Positions 1-7,271 of a stretch of DNA of 64,000 nt are shown piece after piece; position 1 is the stretch's first letter; the number at the start of each line of letters is the position of its first letter. Both the position numbers and the translations under genes were made by a program. The notes below the pieces were generated by a model, which searched no databases, was not told the DNA's origin, and worked only from the letters and a program-made list of their open reading frames with translations. This stretch comes from Maribacter algarum (ex Zhang et al. 2020) (lineage in GTDB: Bacteria > Bacteroidota > Bacteroidia > Flavobacteriales > Flavobacteriaceae): positions 124,001 to 188,000 of the forward strand of contig NZ_VATY01000003.1 of the NCBI RefSeq assembly GCF_005885635.1, read 5' to 3'.

Positions 1-489
1 CGAATAAAGCTAGGTAAGGGATTCGGACTTAACATTAGTAAGTTCGGAATCTCACCGAGTTTAAGAACTAAGAGAGGTTCTATTAGTTCAAAAGGATATT
101 CAATAAGAACAGGTATATCAGGTTTCACCTATCGTAAGAACTTTAAAAAATCGAAAAATAGTGGGTGTCTTCTAGTAATGTGTATACCGTTCTTTCTTGT
201 ATTATTCGTGTTTTCTTGTTCTTCTGAAAGTGGTTCAACTCCCTGTCGTGATACCAATTGTGCCAATTACACTTCACAAGCAGCAGCACAAGCTGATTTT
301 AATGCAGATCCTGATTGCCGAAATGACTTGGATGCCGATAATGACGGTATTGCATGCGAAGAGCCAGGCAATAGTGTAAAGGACTGTGCAAGCACATCCA
401 ATTGTGGCTGTTCTGGCAAGAACAAATCACCTTGCGAGGCGGATCCATGCTGTCAATGGATTGTGGGGGAAGGCTGTAACTGCGGGTAA
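1..489 (+). CDS. DUF4236 / Excalibur domain protein (5' partial)
   Basis: The frame is open from the first base of the window, so the gene begins upstream and only its last 162 residues are seen. The N-terminal visible part (IKLGKGFGLNISKFGIS, then a Gly/Ser/Arg-rich stretch ending GISGFTYRKN) matches the style of the DUF4236 domain. One hydrophobic segment follows (CIPFFLVLFVFSC, about residues 60-72). The rest is an exported-looking Cys-rich tail with DADNDGIACEE, the calcium-binding Excalibur motif (DxDxDGxxCE), and about ten cysteines after it. An internal ATG at 178 could give a lipoprotein-like product, but the continuous frame makes the longer protein more likely. It is the first visible member of a six-gene co-directional cassette. 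Function unknown. Confidence 0.7.
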   Translation, partial: RIKLGKGFGLNISKFGISPSLRTKRGSISSKGYSIRTGISGFTYRKNFKKSKNSGCLLVMCIPFFLVLFVFSCSSESGSTPCRDTNCANYTSQAAAQADFNADPDCRNDLDADNDGIACEEPGNSVKDCASTSNCGCSGKNKSPCEADPCCQWIVGEGCNCG

Positions 490-507
490 ACCTGATTTCA
501 TCTTATT

Positions 508-1272
508 TTGAAAAAACAATTTTATAACATATTACATTCGGTTCTGGTAACAAAGTTTATTTACGGGCTTATTCTGATAAACGTTGTTGCTCTAGTTCTC
601 GAAACAAATCAAGAATTGAGAGTTGATTATAACTCCTCATTTGAGTTTATAGAATACTTCTCTATTGGGATTTTTACCATGGAATATTTATTACGAATTT
701 GGACAGCGGACTCACATAATGATATTAAAGGAATATTCAATTCCAAAAGAGCAGGATATATCTTCTCGTTCTATGGGCTTGTCGATATGATTGCCATTCT
801 TCCTTTTTTCTTACCGCTTATTATTCCCTTTGACCTAAGAATTATGAGAATACTTAGGCTTTTTAGACTTTTTAGAATACTTAAACTAGGTAGATATTCT
901 AGTTCGTTTAACGGTATAAAAAATGTTCTAAAAGAAACTAAACCACAATTAGTAATTACCATTTTTATAGCAAGCATTCTTCTTCTTTTGTCTTCAACTT
1001 TGATGTTTTATGCAGAAAATGAAGCACAGCCAGAAAAATTCTCCAGTATTTCAGATTCACTTTGGTGGGCAGTTGCTACCCTAACTACAGTTGGGTACGG
1101 TGATGTCTATCCTGTTACCTCTCTTGGTAAATTCTTAAGTGCTTTTATTGCATTAATAGGAATTGGGTTTATTGCCCTACCTACAGGTATACTTAGTTCC
1201 GCATTTATTGACAATTTAAAACCCATGGACGACTCGATTAAAAGAGCATGCCCTCATTGTGGAAAAAGATAA
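508..1272 (+). CDS. Voltage-gated-type potassium channel (6TM ion transporter)
   Basis: 254 residues. It has the layout of a Kv-type subunit: hydrophobic S1-S3 (about 15-105), an S4 sensor with Arg/Lys every third residue (R111, R114, R117, R120, R123, K126, R129), S5 (about 147-167), pore helix and selectivity filter TTVGYGD (193-199), and S6 (about 208-232). It should form a tetrameric inner-membrane K+ channel. The start is TTG at 508, because an in-frame stop at 493-495 leaves no upstream ATG. The tail ends in CPHCGKR (248-254), a CxxC pair usual for zinc ribbons but here single. Its place between an Excalibur protein and DUF4407 genes suggests membrane or ion-linked work for the cassette (inference). 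Confidence 0.9.
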   Translation: MKKQFYNILHSVLVTKFIYGLILINVVALVLETNQELRVDYNSSFEFIEYFSIGIFTMEYLLRIWTADSHNDIKGIFNSKRAGYIFSFYGLVDMIAILPFFLPLIIPFDLRIMRILRLFRLFRILKLGRYSSSFNGIKNVLKETKPQLVITIFIASILLLLSSTLMFYAENEAQPEKFSSISDSLWWAVATLTTVGYGDVYPVTSLGKFLSAFIALIGIGFIALPTGILSSAFIDNLKPMDDSIKRACPHCGKR

Positions 1273-1283
1273 ATTCTAAGAAA

Positions 1284-1910
1284 ATGAAAAAATCAAAATT
1301 CCATCAGCATCTATCTACCCTAAATATTCTAAAAGCAACCCCTAAAATTACGCTACGGTTTTTAAATTTTCTTTTACAAAGAAAGAAAATGACCTGTAAA
1401 GACTTTCGTCCCAACAGCTCTTATTGCATTGAAGGAACCCTCAATCAATTAATCTGGGAAGTTAAAAATGCTTTGTTCATAACAGTTAGTAATTCCTCAA
1501 AAATCTTCTTCGATTCTGATGAGCTTTTATTTCAAGCGAACAGTACACAAACTCAATTTGAATTGTGTGCATATGGAATAGGTTATAAAGAAAAGCTTAG
1601 AACACAAATTAAAGTTGTAGTTCTTGAGAAGATTGATTTAACCAATGTTGTTCTAAACTCGAATAATATAGCTGTTGAATTCAATAAGATTCTACATAAT
1701 CACAATATTCGTTTGCAGCACATCCAAAATCACTCTATTTCCTTCCAAAAGTCTTTAATGCCGAAATCACCAGAGAAAAGAAGAGTACAATTTCAGCGAC
1801 CTCAATTTCTAGACCAATATTCAGTTGCTCTTTTCAATACGCATTCAATAAAAGAAGTACAGAAACTAAGAGAACTAATCGAGGAGAATCAAGAGGTAGC
1901 CCAATCATAA
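1284..1910 (+). CDS. Conserved-looking protein of unknown function with a possible Ig-like N-terminal domain
   Basis: 208 residues from ATG 1284, 11 bases after the channel stop. An earlier in-frame ATG at 1248 would overlap the channel gene by 25 bases, so 1284 is preferred. No signal peptide or membrane helix is seen. Residues about 45-110 are beta-rich (LIWEVKNALFITVSNSS, then FELCAYGIGYK), a pattern like the W-V-A / tYtLtA strands of bacterial Ig-like domains, but this is weak. The C-terminal half is basic and ends in a predicted helix (EVQKLRELIEENQEV). It sits between the K+ channel and DUF4407 genes in the same direction with short gaps, so co-transcription is likely. I do not recognise a family. 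Confidence 0.6.
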   Translation: MKKSKFHQHLSTLNILKATPKITLRFLNFLLQRKKMTCKDFRPNSSYCIEGTLNQLIWEVKNALFITVSNSSKIFFDSDELLFQANSTQTQFELCAYGIGYKEKLRTQIKVVVLEKIDLTNVVLNSNNIAVEFNKILHNHNIRLQHIQNHSISFQKSLMPKSPEKRRVQFQRPQFLDQYSVALFNTHSIKEVQKLRELIEENQEVAQS

Positions 1911-1929
1911 TCACCAAAAATAACCAATC

Positions 1930-3150
1930 ATGAAAAGAGAATATTACGAGAGCCCTAAACCAGGTAGAGTCATGCGTCTTTTATGGAAAGCTGCTGGTTC
2001 AGATGGCTATATTTTAAAAAGAAGTACTTACTCTGACCAAGTAAAATATGCTTGTCTAGGCGGTATTGTCGTTGCCACTGGCTTTATGGCCGCCGTAGCT
2101 GGTGGCTACGCGATATATACCATTTTTGAGCCGAAAGGTTCCGCCCTTGACGGAGGCACTCATACCCAGACAGCAATTATGGCTAGCGTCTTCGGAGTGA
2201 TTTGGGGACTAATCATTTTCAATATTGATAGATTCATCGTTGCAGCTACAGGGAAGGGTGACGGAACCGAAGCGATTACTTGGGGTGAATTCGTCAATTC
2301 TGTTCCAAGGATCATCATGGGATTGGTCATTGCTATAACCATTTCCAAACCTATGGAAATTAGAATGTTCAAATCGGAAATCGATGCTGAACTGCACCAA
2401 GCTCAATTAGAGAAAAGAAAAATTTACGAAGAGAAAACAAAAGTAAATTACGAGGGTCGGTTTGAACTAATTGAAAAAGATCTACAAAAAATAGAGGAGG
2501 AACGTGGTAATGTAGTTGAAAGAGTAAAATTAGCCGAAAAAGAATATACCGATCAACTGCAAGGTCGAGCAGGAGCAGGAGCAGGAGATGGCCCACTCTC
2601 CAGAGCTTTAAAACAGCAAATGGATAAAGTCGAAAATGATTTAGATGGCTACGACCTAGCGCATCGTGGAGAATTGGAAAGATTAAATGGGGAAAAAATC
2701 CAACTTACCGAAGAACTTGATAAGGAACTGGCAAAAAACGAAGAAGTCGCGAATGGGTTAGATGGGCTATTGGAACGTATAAAACTTGCTCATAAAATTG
2801 CAGGTACATGGATTACATTTTTTATTACACTTCTTTTTGTAGTCATAGAATTGACTCCCATTTTCTTCAAAATGATGTTGATTAAGAGCCCCTATGATTT
2901 TATGGGCGACAACATTCAAGAATTGTTGAAAGCAGAAGATGGTATTCAAATCAAATACGACTACTACAAAGACAAAGAAGGGCAAGAAAGAGACCTAATC
3001 ATTAGCCATAAAGCACAACGAAAAATTGATGAAAAAATCGCTTTGATGAAAGCTCAAACAGAACTAAGCGATTACATCATAGAGCGCTGGAAAGAAAAAG
3101 AAAAGAAGAATATCGATGAAAATATAGAACACTATATTTCTGAAGCATAG
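1930..3150 (+). CDS. DUF4407 membrane protein
   Basis: 406 residues. It matches DUF4407: an N-terminal cytosolic LLWKAAGSDGYILKR segment, TM1 about 41-65, TM2 about 82-104 ending in FNIDRFIV (97-104), a third helix about 127-141 followed by SKPMEIRMF (139-147), a long charged coiled coil (about 150-285, broken by a Gly/Ala-rich GRAGAGAGDG at 212-221), and a last TM about 291-316. The C-terminal 90 residues are charged and helical. The family is widespread but has no established function. The stop is followed directly by the next gene's ATG, which encodes a diverged copy of the same fold, so the two products may form a hetero-oligomer (inference). Confidence 0.85.
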   Translation: MKREYYESPKPGRVMRLLWKAAGSDGYILKRSTYSDQVKYACLGGIVVATGFMAAVAGGYAIYTIFEPKGSALDGGTHTQTAIMASVFGVIWGLIIFNIDRFIVAATGKGDGTEAITWGEFVNSVPRIIMGLVIAITISKPMEIRMFKSEIDAELHQAQLEKRKIYEEKTKVNYEGRFELIEKDLQKIEEERGNVVERVKLAEKEYTDQLQGRAGAGAGDGPLSRALKQQMDKVENDLDGYDLAHRGELERLNGEKIQLTEELDKELAKNEEVANGLDGLLERIKLAHKIAGTWITFFITLLFVVIELTPIFFKMMLIKSPYDFMGDNIQELLKAEDGIQIKYDYYKDKEGQERDLIISHKAQRKIDEKIALMKAQTELSDYIIERWKEKEKKNIDENIEHYISEA

Positions 3151-4122
3151 ATGGCTCGAAGAAGTAAATATGGTCTTTTTTGGAAATTCTCGGGTGAGGA
3201 TAGACAGATACTAAAAAACTGTTCAACAGGTATTCAGTTACGGTTTGCGGTTAGCGGGTTGATCATTTCCCTCCTCTTTGTTTCTGGGGTCATTTCATAC
3301 CATCATACTTTTTTTCAAATTTTCAACATCCCTTATTTATCATGGGTGTTGGGAGTACTTTTTTCGTTGATGATATTCAATATTTATAAGCTTAACCTTA
3401 TTACGATTTCGACAAATCCCGATAAAAAAGGAATTGGATATTTCGTATCACTGAGTTGTAGAATCTGTTTTATGCTTTTACTAGGACTAACTATCATAAA
3501 ACCCTTGGAAACCCTGATTCTTAAAAGAACATTGGATTTGGAATTGGCATATCTAAAAGTTGGAGAAATCGATAAAGCAACTCGTAAAACAGCAGCTCAT
3601 TTCGATGATGCGATAGATGCTAGTGACAGCGATATAAAAGCTTTGAAGGAACAATTAGTTAGTGGTAGAATTCGAATTAGCCAAGATAAACTAGATCAAA
3701 TTGAGTCCAAAAAACGAAAATTGCTAAGTGACAAAAAAGCTCTAATCGAGGAAACGGAAAAACGCATTGATGAATCACCTCATTACATAAGAGGTTTGTT
3801 ACTGTTGAACTCCAAATTTAAGTGGGTCTGGAACATTTCCATTGTGTTCTTGTTTTTATTTCTATCACCCTTGTTTTTAAAATACTTTATGTCTCGTACA
3901 AGTACTTATGTCAGAAATATGACTTTACTAGATAAAAAAATCATTTTAGAAGAATATGAAAATTTAAAATTACAATATCCCTTAGTTTTTGAAAAAGCCA
4001 TAGGGGAACAAATACACTTGGAAGAGCGATATGAAGATCCGCCTTTCAACTTGGTTCCAATTACTATTGAACTTAAAACTGGAGAAGAGGAAGACTTCTT
4101 GAATCACCTGTATGGGCCATAA
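3151..4122 (+). CDS. Diverged DUF4407-like membrane protein
   Basis: 323 residues, starting on the base after the previous stop. It keeps the DUF4407 plan in shortened form: FWKFSGEDRQILKNC at the start (compare LWKAAGSDGYILKRS in the neighbour), TM1 about 31-50, TM2 about 62-80 with FNIYKLNL where the neighbour has FNIDRFIV, a third TM about 101-116 followed by IKPLETLIL (compare SKPMEIRMF), a coiled coil about 125-215, and a TM about 228-248. The Asp-Arg of the FNIDRF motif is lost. It overlaps the next gene by 11 bases. Tandem paralogues with one diverged copy suggest functional specialisation. Function unknown. Confidence 0.7.
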   Translation: MARRSKYGLFWKFSGEDRQILKNCSTGIQLRFAVSGLIISLLFVSGVISYHHTFFQIFNIPYLSWVLGVLFSLMIFNIYKLNLITISTNPDKKGIGYFVSLSCRICFMLLLGLTIIKPLETLILKRTLDLELAYLKVGEIDKATRKTAAHFDDAIDASDSDIKALKEQLVSGRIRISQDKLDQIESKKRKLLSDKKALIEETEKRIDESPHYIRGLLLLNSKFKWVWNISIVFLFLFLSPLFLKYFMSRTSTYVRNMTLLDKKIILEEYENLKLQYPLVFEKAIGEQIHLEERYEDPPFNLVPITIELKTGEEEDFLNHLYGP

Positions 4123-5578
4123 GACTGTAACGTTTACAAATGAAACAGAACAAAGAACCTATGTTCAAGGAGAATTCACGGGAAAATATCATGGTTCTTT
4201 AAATCAGGAGAAATGGCATTCCACTTTTGAGTTTTACGACATCCATATATATCATGGGGAAATTAATAATCTCAAAAACGAAAAAGAGCATAGGGAAACA
4301 ATTAATGAAACCATTTACAATTCAATAGTATCGGAGACACAATTAACTCAAAAAAGCTTTGAAAATGTCCTCGTCAATTTAGACTCTCCTTATGGGGATT
4401 ATAACAATTTCAGACTTACTATCAATGACCCTAAACTAGAATCTGTTGAAATTTATGATGTTGTAAAAGATGGTAATCAAACCTTTGGAACTCTTTGTTG
4501 TTTTGTGAGCGGTTATCTTTCAAAAATTTCAACAGAAACTAGTGAAATCCAAGTTGAAACTTGCAATCAGTGTAATCAGTTTCTAGAAGAATGTATTTGT
4601 AATGATAGTATATCATCTAACGCTACAATTGTTGAAGACCCAGTTTCGAATCCTAGCTTTGAAAAATCCTTTTGGTCAAGAAACTTTGGTTCATGGACAA
4701 ACAGCAATAAAAATTGGGGTTGGAATTTCTTTGATAGTTCTGGTTTTGGTTGCCTTGGAGCCCTAGGACTATTGGTTGGTCTACTTGTCCTGATGTCCTT
4801 TGGGCTGCCGGGTATATTAATAGGAGCTTTAATACTTCTAGTCTATGCAATCAGTGGCCCATTTACTAGAACCTTTCAACATCTAACCAGGGGCTTAAAA
4901 TGGTTGCTTTATTCTTTTATTGGGCTCCTGCTTCTAGGGATTCTGTGGTATTTTGTAGAACAAAATAATCTAGTCAATTTTTCTTCAATACCACACGATA
5001 AAAATAAGACATCAAAAACTCAGAAAATTAAAGAATCCAGAAATATTGGCAATTCACCTCAACCAAACGCAAAACCTCAAAATGAAAAGATAAATAGTTC
5101 AATAGAACAAAATTCTACAATTGAAACCGATGCCATAAATGATGAATCTCAAGAAAGCTTCGAAAGCCAAAATATCAAACAAAATAATTCCTCAATTTTA
5201 GATTTAAAAACCCGATCGGAAGAAGTAAATAACTCAAGTAAGGAAAATATAATATTACAATCTGAGAAAACCAATAGTTATAAATCAACTTCAGAGCTTC
5301 CAAACATTAAATCAAATAACACCGACGTACGAACAGATGAAAACCAACCCCAAACCCAGGCATCAAGTACTAGGCAAAAGCAGTCTAAAGCAATGGAGAT
5401 TATGTCTGGCATTGAATTTCACGAAGGAGAAGTCTATATCTGCAAAGGCGGTTACAGTAAACGTTATCATTTTAACCCTGATTGTCCTGGTCTCTCAAAT
5501 TGCTCCACTCGTATTTATCAAATAAATATACCAGCAGCTGAAAGACAAGGGAAAACTTTATGTAAGAGGGAATATTAA
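4112..5578 (+). CDS. Membrane protein with Cys-rich motif and C-terminal Cys/His motif
   Basis: 488 residues, unrecognised as a whole. Residues 1-150 form a soluble beta-rich domain. A Cys cluster follows (CNQCNQFLEECIC, about 151-163), possibly metal-binding. Hydrophobic segments lie at about 208-250 and 262-283. Residues about 290-430 are a low-complexity Asn/Ser/Glu/Lys linker. The last 50 residues carry VYICKGGYSKRYHFNPDCPGL, then a second Cys and a final KTLCKREY, resembling a small C-terminal motif (YxC..YH...C.GL..C...A...G...C..C/Y) that recurs at the ends of unrelated bacterial proteins. The gene overlaps the DUF4407-like gene by 11 bases and ends the cassette. Function unknown. Confidence 0.65.
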   Translation: MGHKTVTFTNETEQRTYVQGEFTGKYHGSLNQEKWHSTFEFYDIHIYHGEINNLKNEKEHRETINETIYNSIVSETQLTQKSFENVLVNLDSPYGDYNNFRLTINDPKLESVEIYDVVKDGNQTFGTLCCFVSGYLSKISTETSEIQVETCNQCNQFLEECICNDSISSNATIVEDPVSNPSFEKSFWSRNFGSWTNSNKNWGWNFFDSSGFGCLGALGLLVGLLVLMSFGLPGILIGALILLVYAISGPFTRTFQHLTRGLKWLLYSFIGLLLLGILWYFVEQNNLVNFSSIPHDKNKTSKTQKIKESRNIGNSPQPNAKPQNEKINSSIEQNSTIETDAINDESQESFESQNIKQNNSSILDLKTRSEEVNNSSKENIILQSEKTNSYKSTSELPNIKSNNTDVRTDENQPQTQASSTRQKQSKAMEIMSGIEFHEGEVYICKGGYSKRYHFNPDCPGLSNCSTRIYQINIPAAERQGKTLCKREY

Positions 5579-5621
5579 ACAGAAGGACTAAACCATCTTA
5601 AGAATTTTAGACTTTTTTCAG

Positions 5622-5635
5622 AACTCTTTACAAAA
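5622..5635. repeat. 14-bp direct copy of the downstream hairpin arm
   Basis: AACTCTTTACAAAA occurs here and again at 5699-5712, 77 bp away, where it forms the left arm of a perfect hairpin. The copy may be a decayed terminator or a repeat left by insertion. Confidence 0.6.
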
Positions 5636-5697
5636 CGCCTTTTGGGCAGGGTTTAAGAATTACATTTGAGCCCCATGAACTATACTGTAAAAAAGTC

Positions 5698-5733
5698 AAA
5701 CTCTTTACAAAATCCTCTTTTTGTAAAGAGTTT
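5698..5733. terminator. Bidirectional terminator between convergent genes
   Basis: A perfect 15-bp inverted repeat (5698-5712 and 5719-5733) with a 6-base loop. It lies between the end of the plus-strand cassette (5578) and the end of the minus-strand gene at 5767. A-rich and T-rich flanks suit termination in both directions. Confidence 0.75.
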
Positions 5734-5766
5734 TAAAAAAGTGGTAAAATCGTTCTTGTAATACTT

Positions 5767-6105
5767 TCAATATTTTGTTCTTGTATAGTATTCAATATGA
5801 AACTGCTTTAAAGGAAATGAGAACCGATAATCATGTTTGGGTTCGTCCATAAAACAAAAGAGCAATAAGCCCTTAAATCGAAGGGCATCGTATTTGTACA
5901 TGACCGAAATATGCACTTTATTAGAAATAACCATAGTGCAGTCTTCGATTATTTCATCCCTCCATTCCAATCCCTGATCATCCATGGCCATATGGACCCT
6001 CTTTAGTATTCCTTCAGGTAGATACTTTTTAATCGTAAGCCCTTCAATCAAGTCTAGTTTTCGCATTCCAATATAAATGGTCCTAACATCTGTTTTCTTT
6101 TTCAT
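5767..6105 (-). CDS. Small protein of unknown function
   Basis: 112 residues from ATG 6105. That start overlaps the stop of the upstream gene in an ATGA junction, which implies translational coupling. An earlier in-frame start at 6132 is less likely. The sequence is mixed alpha/beta with no signal or membrane helix: KTDVRTIYIGMRKLD at the start, a central DCTMVISNKVHISVMYKYD strand pair and a final FPLKQFHIEYYTRTKY. Not recognised. It forms a two-gene unit with the gene at 6102-6368 and ends at the 5698-5733 terminator. Confidence 0.55.
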   Translation of the reverse strand: MKKKTDVRTIYIGMRKLDLIEGLTIKKYLPEGILKRVHMAMDDQGLEWRDEIIEDCTMVISNKVHISVMYKYDALRFKGLLLFCFMDEPKHDYRFSFPLKQFHIEYYTRTKY

Positions 6106-6368
6106 TTGACTTTTACCCTGATCCATCCACATTCAGGAAGTTCATATTTATCGACTTCCATAATGGTATGAACTCCTTTTTGGGGGTATTTATATTTTAG
6201 CCTTGTTCCGTGCTCGTTTGCCTCCAAAAAAAACTGGTTGAGGCGTCTGGGTTTGTTGAGCTTTCTGTTCCAGCAATGATGGTTCAAGGTATTTTCTCCT
6301 ATCTCCCTCAAAAGGGTAGTAATGGCGAACCGACCATTATTTCTAAAAACAATATTGTGAACAAACAT
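6102..6368 (-). CDS. Small basic protein of unknown function
   Basis: 88 residues. It is basic, with FVHNIVFRNNGRFAITTLLR at the start and a short C-terminal strand region. No known domain is recognised. It is divergent from the SRAP gene across about 115 bases, which should contain both promoters, and its stop overlaps the next start (ATGA). Within ICEs, such small paired genes are often accessory or regulatory, but nothing here shows a function. Confidence 0.5.
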   Translation of the reverse strand: MFVHNIVFRNNGRFAITTLLREIGENTLNHHCWNRKLNKPRRLNQFFLEANEHGTRLKYKYPQKGVHTIMEVDKYELPECGWIRVKVK

Positions 6369-6482
6369 AATTTGGATATATTCCTTATTTATGGATTTAT
6401 TCCAAATGTATCAATCATTTTTTATACTTTTAAAACTTTAACAATTTTCAGTAAATTGAAATTTAAATAAACACGATTTGTT

Positions 6483-7256
6483 ATGTGCTACAGTACGAGA
6501 GCTACAAGAAAGGTCGGAGAGTTAGAGGATTATTATGAAATTGAAAGACTGCTAGGGGAACAGGAAGAAAAAGAATACGAATTAATATACAATCATGCCA
6601 ACGGCTGGGCACACCCCAATATGTGGATTTTTCCTCAACAGCGAAAAGGTCATATGATTCCGGCAAAATGGGGTATTATGCCCTCTACCGCAGAAGGTAC
6701 TGAATTCAAAGAGTATTTTAAGAAAAACCGTGGGGCCTACGGTGGACTAAATCTCAGGTCTGAAGATGTATTCAATCATTACATGTACGGCGACAATGTT
6801 TTTACCAAGCGATGCATAATTCCCGTTGATGGTTTTTTCGAGCCACATACCACTCCGGTAAAGGTCAAAGGAAAACCTTTTAAGGTTCCGTTCTACTTTA
6901 GAAGAATAAAAGACAAACCTATGAACCTTGCAGGTATTTATAATGTTACCAAAGATAAAATGGTCACTTTCTCTATTTTTACCAAAAAGGCTACCCCTTT
7001 GTTCGAAGACATACATAATCAACCTAGCAACAAATATGGAGATTATAGAAGGCCTGTAGTACTTGAAGACGGCGAAGCTGAATACTGGCTTGAGGATGAC
7101 CTGGACCAAGATGACCTAATCGATATTCTGGACAACGATTTGCCCGACTTTGAATTTAAAACCTGGCCCATAAGCAAGGACCTACATAAGGCCGATAGTG
7201 ATAGACCTGACATTATCGAGAAGGTTGTGTACGAAGAATTGGCAATCGATTTTTGA
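6483..7256 (+). CDS. SRAP-family protein (HMCES/YedK-like abasic-site DNA-protein crosslinker)
   Basis: 257 residues. SRAP proteins form a thiazolidine crosslink through Cys2 to abasic sites in single-stranded DNA. The key features are present: M-Cys2 after Met removal, KWGIMP (62-67), GLNLRSE (88-94, the catalytic Asn N90), RCIIPVDGFFE (110-120, catalytic Glu E120), IHNQ (177-180, catalytic His H178) and RRPVVL (189-194). Family members usually read GFYEW; here it is GFFEP. Between the small genes and the tra block, it may protect the transferred strand during conjugation (inference). It converges on traN with only 15 bases between stops. Confidence 0.9.
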   Translation: MCYSTRATRKVGELEDYYEIERLLGEQEEKEYELIYNHANGWAHPNMWIFPQQRKGHMIPAKWGIMPSTAEGTEFKEYFKKNRGAYGGLNLRSEDVFNHYMYGDNVFTKRCIIPVDGFFEPHTTPVKVKGKPFKVPFYFRRIKDKPMNLAGIYNVTKDKMVTFSIFTKKATPLFEDIHNQPSNKYGDYRRPVVLEDGEAEYWLEDDLDQDDLIDILDNDLPDFEFKTWPISKDLHKADSDRPDIIEKVVYEELAIDF

Positions 7257-7271
7257 TTCCGTCCTATTTAC

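Noticed and set aside
1248-1283. Upstream start of the third cassette gene
   Set aside because: It would overlap the end of the channel gene by 25 bases and add a basic segment; ATG 1284, after the channel stop, is the simpler choice.
5337-5525. 62-residue plus-strand frame inside the last cassette gene
   Set aside because: Out-of-frame shadow of the C-terminal Cys/His region; the long frame has the conserved motif.
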